DNA from: Dyadobacter soli
Lineage (GTDB): Bacteria > Bacteroidota > Bacteroidia > Cytophagales > Spirosomataceae
Assembly: GCF_900101885.1 (NCBI RefSeq)
Contig: NZ_FNAN01000005.1
Location: 1 to 64,000, forward strand
Reading direction: 5' to 3'
Length of the DNA: 64,000 nucleotides
Shown piece by piece: positions 62,180-64,000 of the stretch (positions are counted from its first letter, which is position 1; each line of letters begins with the position of its first letter). The translations under genes and the position numbers were made by a program. A model generated the notes under the pieces. The model did no database searches, was not told where the DNA came from, and saw only the letters and a list, made by a program, of their open reading frames with translations.

Positions 62180-62890
62180 ATGAACAAAACACTACTTTTC
62201 TTACTCGTATTGGCGATATTCTCTTCCTGCCGGGCATTGAAAGACAGTCCCAAATACAAGCTCACCGATGGCGTCTACAAAACGAAGGACGGGGACCGGA
62301 CCCGGTTGGTCTACGTCGAAAATGCAGAGGATTCGGTGCTCGTGTACCAGCTGGGCCCCGGCAAAACAGTGGTGAAGCCGGACCGTAAAAGCCTGAAACC
62401 GCAGGTTTTTCCCGGTACTGCGGTCGATAAGGAAATCGCGGCAAGTAAGTATTGGAAGAACACGTTCGACCTTGATGTGCTTACCATACCATTCAAATAC
62501 CGCCCCTCTACCAACTCTTTCACGCCTCAATTGAGCAATCACCTCAACGGCGCGGTGTATCTGGGTTATCGGAACGACACTTATGAATTATCCTATAAAA
62601 GCAACCCGATCGGCAAAGTCAGTCAGCGGGTTACGCACCTCGGGTTTTCGGCAGGACTGGCTACGGGCGTAGGCGTAACACCCATGAATCCCTGGGTAAC
62701 TGACGATAACATCAATGTGGAATACGACGGATTTATCTGGTCGAAGGCATTTTGCGTGTTGATGGCCGTCGAGAAGCTGAATTTCGGCCTGGCGCTTGGC
62801 TTCGACCATTTGCTCGACGAAAACCGGAAGTACTGGATTTATCAGGGGAAGCCCTACCTCGGTTTGACCGTCGGTTTGAACCTCAACTGA
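62180..62890 (+). CDS. Hypothetical lipoprotein
   Basis: 236 residues. The signal peptide is LLFLLVLAIFSSC, with lipobox Cys at 17. The mature part begins with a short domain on TDGVYKTKDGDRTRLVYVENAEDSVLVYQL and goes on with strands like a small barrel: LNGAVYLGYRNDTYELSYKS, LGFSAGLATGVGV, LNFGLALGFDHLL and YLGLTVGLNLN. It may be an outer-membrane protein that keeps a lipid anchor. I do not know a named family. It is not part of the lanthipeptide operon because a terminator comes first. Confidence 0.55.
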   Translation: MNKTLLFLLVLAIFSSCRALKDSPKYKLTDGVYKTKDGDRTRLVYVENAEDSVLVYQLGPGKTVVKPDRKSLKPQVFPGTAVDKEIAASKYWKNTFDLDVLTIPFKYRPSTNSFTPQLSNHLNGAVYLGYRNDTYELSYKSNPIGKVSQRVTHLGFSAGLATGVGVTPMNPWVTDDNINVEYDGFIWSKAFCVLMAVEKLNFGLALGFDHLLDENRKYWIYQGKPYLGLTVGLNLN

Positions 62891-62922
62891 TGGGCGCCGG
62901 AGCCGTGATGCGTTATCCGCAA

Positions 62923-63594
62923 TTACTTACCCGTTTCCATATGCGCCGCATCCACGGGTTTGGATTCGGGGGAGCCTTTTTGTCTTAAGAAAATAGAAAG
63001 GATCACGATCGAAGCCACGGACAAAAATTCGCTTTGCCAGTTCTGAAATGTTTCGAACCAGAACTCGGGCTCCGCCAGAAATTCAGCCAGACTTTCCTGT
63101 GGCTTGCCGTGAAGCATTTGCTGATCATTGAAATCCGTGAAACTGCCGTAGAGGTGACCCACCCAGCTAACCAGGAACAGGAGTATAAATGCAATAGAAA
63201 GCGAATGCGCGTATAGCCGAAGCCGCCACCCGCCCCGCTTCACCGGCCCGGGCGCATCTTCTTTGCGGGGATCCGGTTCGCGGTCTACTTCTTCCTGCTT
63301 GACGAGGTCTTTTGATTCCGCCGAGCCGATCTGCCGCAGCGAAATCGTCAATACCACGTACATCGCCATTTGCAGGAATTCGCTTTGAAAGTTTTCAAAT
63401 GTTGCCGAGAAAAAATGGCCGCTGGTAAGGTACTGGCCAAGTGAAAGTGCTGTGCCGCCCAGCTCTTCCAGTTCCTGGTTGTGTTGCTTCCAGCCAAACA
63501 ATGCCTGGGCTACTAATGCAACAAAAAATAGGGATACGAAGACGACCGACAGGCCGTTGCGGTACAAAAAGCGATCGGTTTTGTTTGTGGACAT
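62923..63594 (-). CDS. DUF6766 family membrane protein
   Basis: 223 residues from the ATG at 63594. Helices: GLSVVFVSLFFVALVAQALFGW, then ENFQSEFLQMAMYVVLTISLRQIGSAESK, a charged middle (DREPDPRKEDAP), LSIAFILLFLVSWVGHLYG, and NWQSEFLSVASIVILSIFLRQKGSPESK. The segment F..WQSEFL......L....RQ.GS.ESK occurs twice, so the protein is an internal duplication, which is characteristic of DUF6766. The function is unknown; members occur in many soil bacteria. It is convergent with the lipoprotein gene. Confidence 0.75.
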   Translation of the reverse strand: MSTNKTDRFLYRNGLSVVFVSLFFVALVAQALFGWKQHNQELEELGGTALSLGQYLTSGHFFSATFENFQSEFLQMAMYVVLTISLRQIGSAESKDLVKQEEVDREPDPRKEDAPGPVKRGGWRLRLYAHSLSIAFILLFLVSWVGHLYGSFTDFNDQQMLHGKPQESLAEFLAEPEFWFETFQNWQSEFLSVASIVILSIFLRQKGSPESKPVDAAHMETGK

Positions 63595-63780
63595 GGCTGT
63601 TTTTGGATTTGAAACAGACAATGCAATTGCCAAAACCATGCCACCGGATAACCGTATTATCAGATGATTAACCGCTGCATAATAAGAAAATTGTAGTAGT
63701 AATTAGGCCAACTATATTCGGCGAATTGTTGCTTCTATTTTTTCGAACTGGTTAACAACTATTTGTATCGAACATTGCCA

Positions 63781-64000
63781 ATGAAAAATCATTACAAATT
63801 CCTCATCGTTTCTCTATTAGCGTTTGGTCTTTTGTTTTACAAAAAGATTGATAAAACGCTTCCGGTTATTAATTCCGCCGCTCCAAAGACGCAGGCAAAA
63901 TCGACTGCCGACGACGCGCCATTGATACCCGATAGTACCTTATCGGGTATCAGGCAGGTGATTACCAGCCACGAGTACCATGTTAGTTATGACAAAAAAG
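63781..64000 (+). CDS. Partial gene cut by the window end, membrane-anchored
   Basis: Seventy-three codons from the ATG at 63781 are open to the last base. The start KNHYKFLIVSLLAFGLLFY is a signal peptide or anchor. The rest, SAAPKTQAKSTADDAPL then SGIRQVITSHEYHVSYDKK, looks like the opening of a large secreted protein. I cannot name the family from this piece. Confidence 0.6.
   Translation, partial: MKNHYKFLIVSLLAFGLLFYKKIDKTLPVINSAAPKTQAKSTADDAPLIPDSTLSGIRQVITSHEYHVSYDKK

Overview
The window looks like chromosome from a Bacteroidota bacterium of the order Cytophagales, probably Dyadobacter or a close relative in Spirosomaceae. The support is: type IX secretion (T9SS) sorting domains; TAnnTTTG-type promoters in front of tRNA genes; an ISAon1-type transposase; Reg_prop sensor kinases; paired FtsX-type permeases without an ATPase; and Bacteroidota-type lanthipeptide genes. 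The genus is inferred from gene style, not from a database match.

1-13 kb is mostly housekeeping on the minus strand. A cut-off ISAon1 transposase N-terminal gene lies beside tRNA-Ser(GGA). It is followed by asparaginase, a TatD nuclease, a polysaccharide deacetylase, gltB-gltD, and a run batB-batC-purC-STAS. Three plus-strand tRNAs (Ser-GCT, Pro-TGG, Arg-TCT) close this part. 13.5-19 kb holds a lipoprotein, an AraC regulator beside a DUF2268-like remnant, a secreted tripeptidyl-type hydrolase and an FtsX-type permease.

19-26 kb is a compact seven-gene minus-strand operon: beta-barrel protein, double zinc ribbon, MotB/ExbD-like protein, ExbB/TolQ-like channel, S41 protease lipoprotein, TPR histidine kinase and NarL regulator. 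It reads as an envelope machine wired to its own two-component system, and I cannot match it to a named system.

26-32 kb contains a second permease, a fragment of a putative immunity gene and a two-gene RiPP operon. That operon has a 51-residue exported peptide ending in a two-cysteine CPACGMG tail and a DUF692 multinuclear iron oxidase (MNIO). Long dyads lie upstream, then a methyltransferase and a glycosyltransferase-like protein. 32-35 kb is a small membrane protein, a di-haem cytochrome and a TetR regulator; a perfect 38-bp palindrome lies just ahead of the first gene.

35-55 kb is a surface-protein and signalling island. It has two tandem Reg_prop kinases, four LuxR-type response regulators (two with Glu in place of the phosphoacceptor Asp), a 2295-residue SBBP/Ig-like T9SS adhesin, a tail-fibre-type S74 protein and a second T9SS protein. 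The same dyad, ATAGAA-N4-TTCTAT, stands upstream of three of these genes, which suggests one regulon.

55-62 kb is a class I lanthipeptide locus: a LanC-like protein whose zinc motifs look lost, a full-length LanB, a LytTR regulator, a LytS-type kinase, and an unlisted 50-residue precursor gene at 61886-62038. The last 2 kb hold a lipoprotein, a DUF6766 membrane protein and a gene cut off by the window end.
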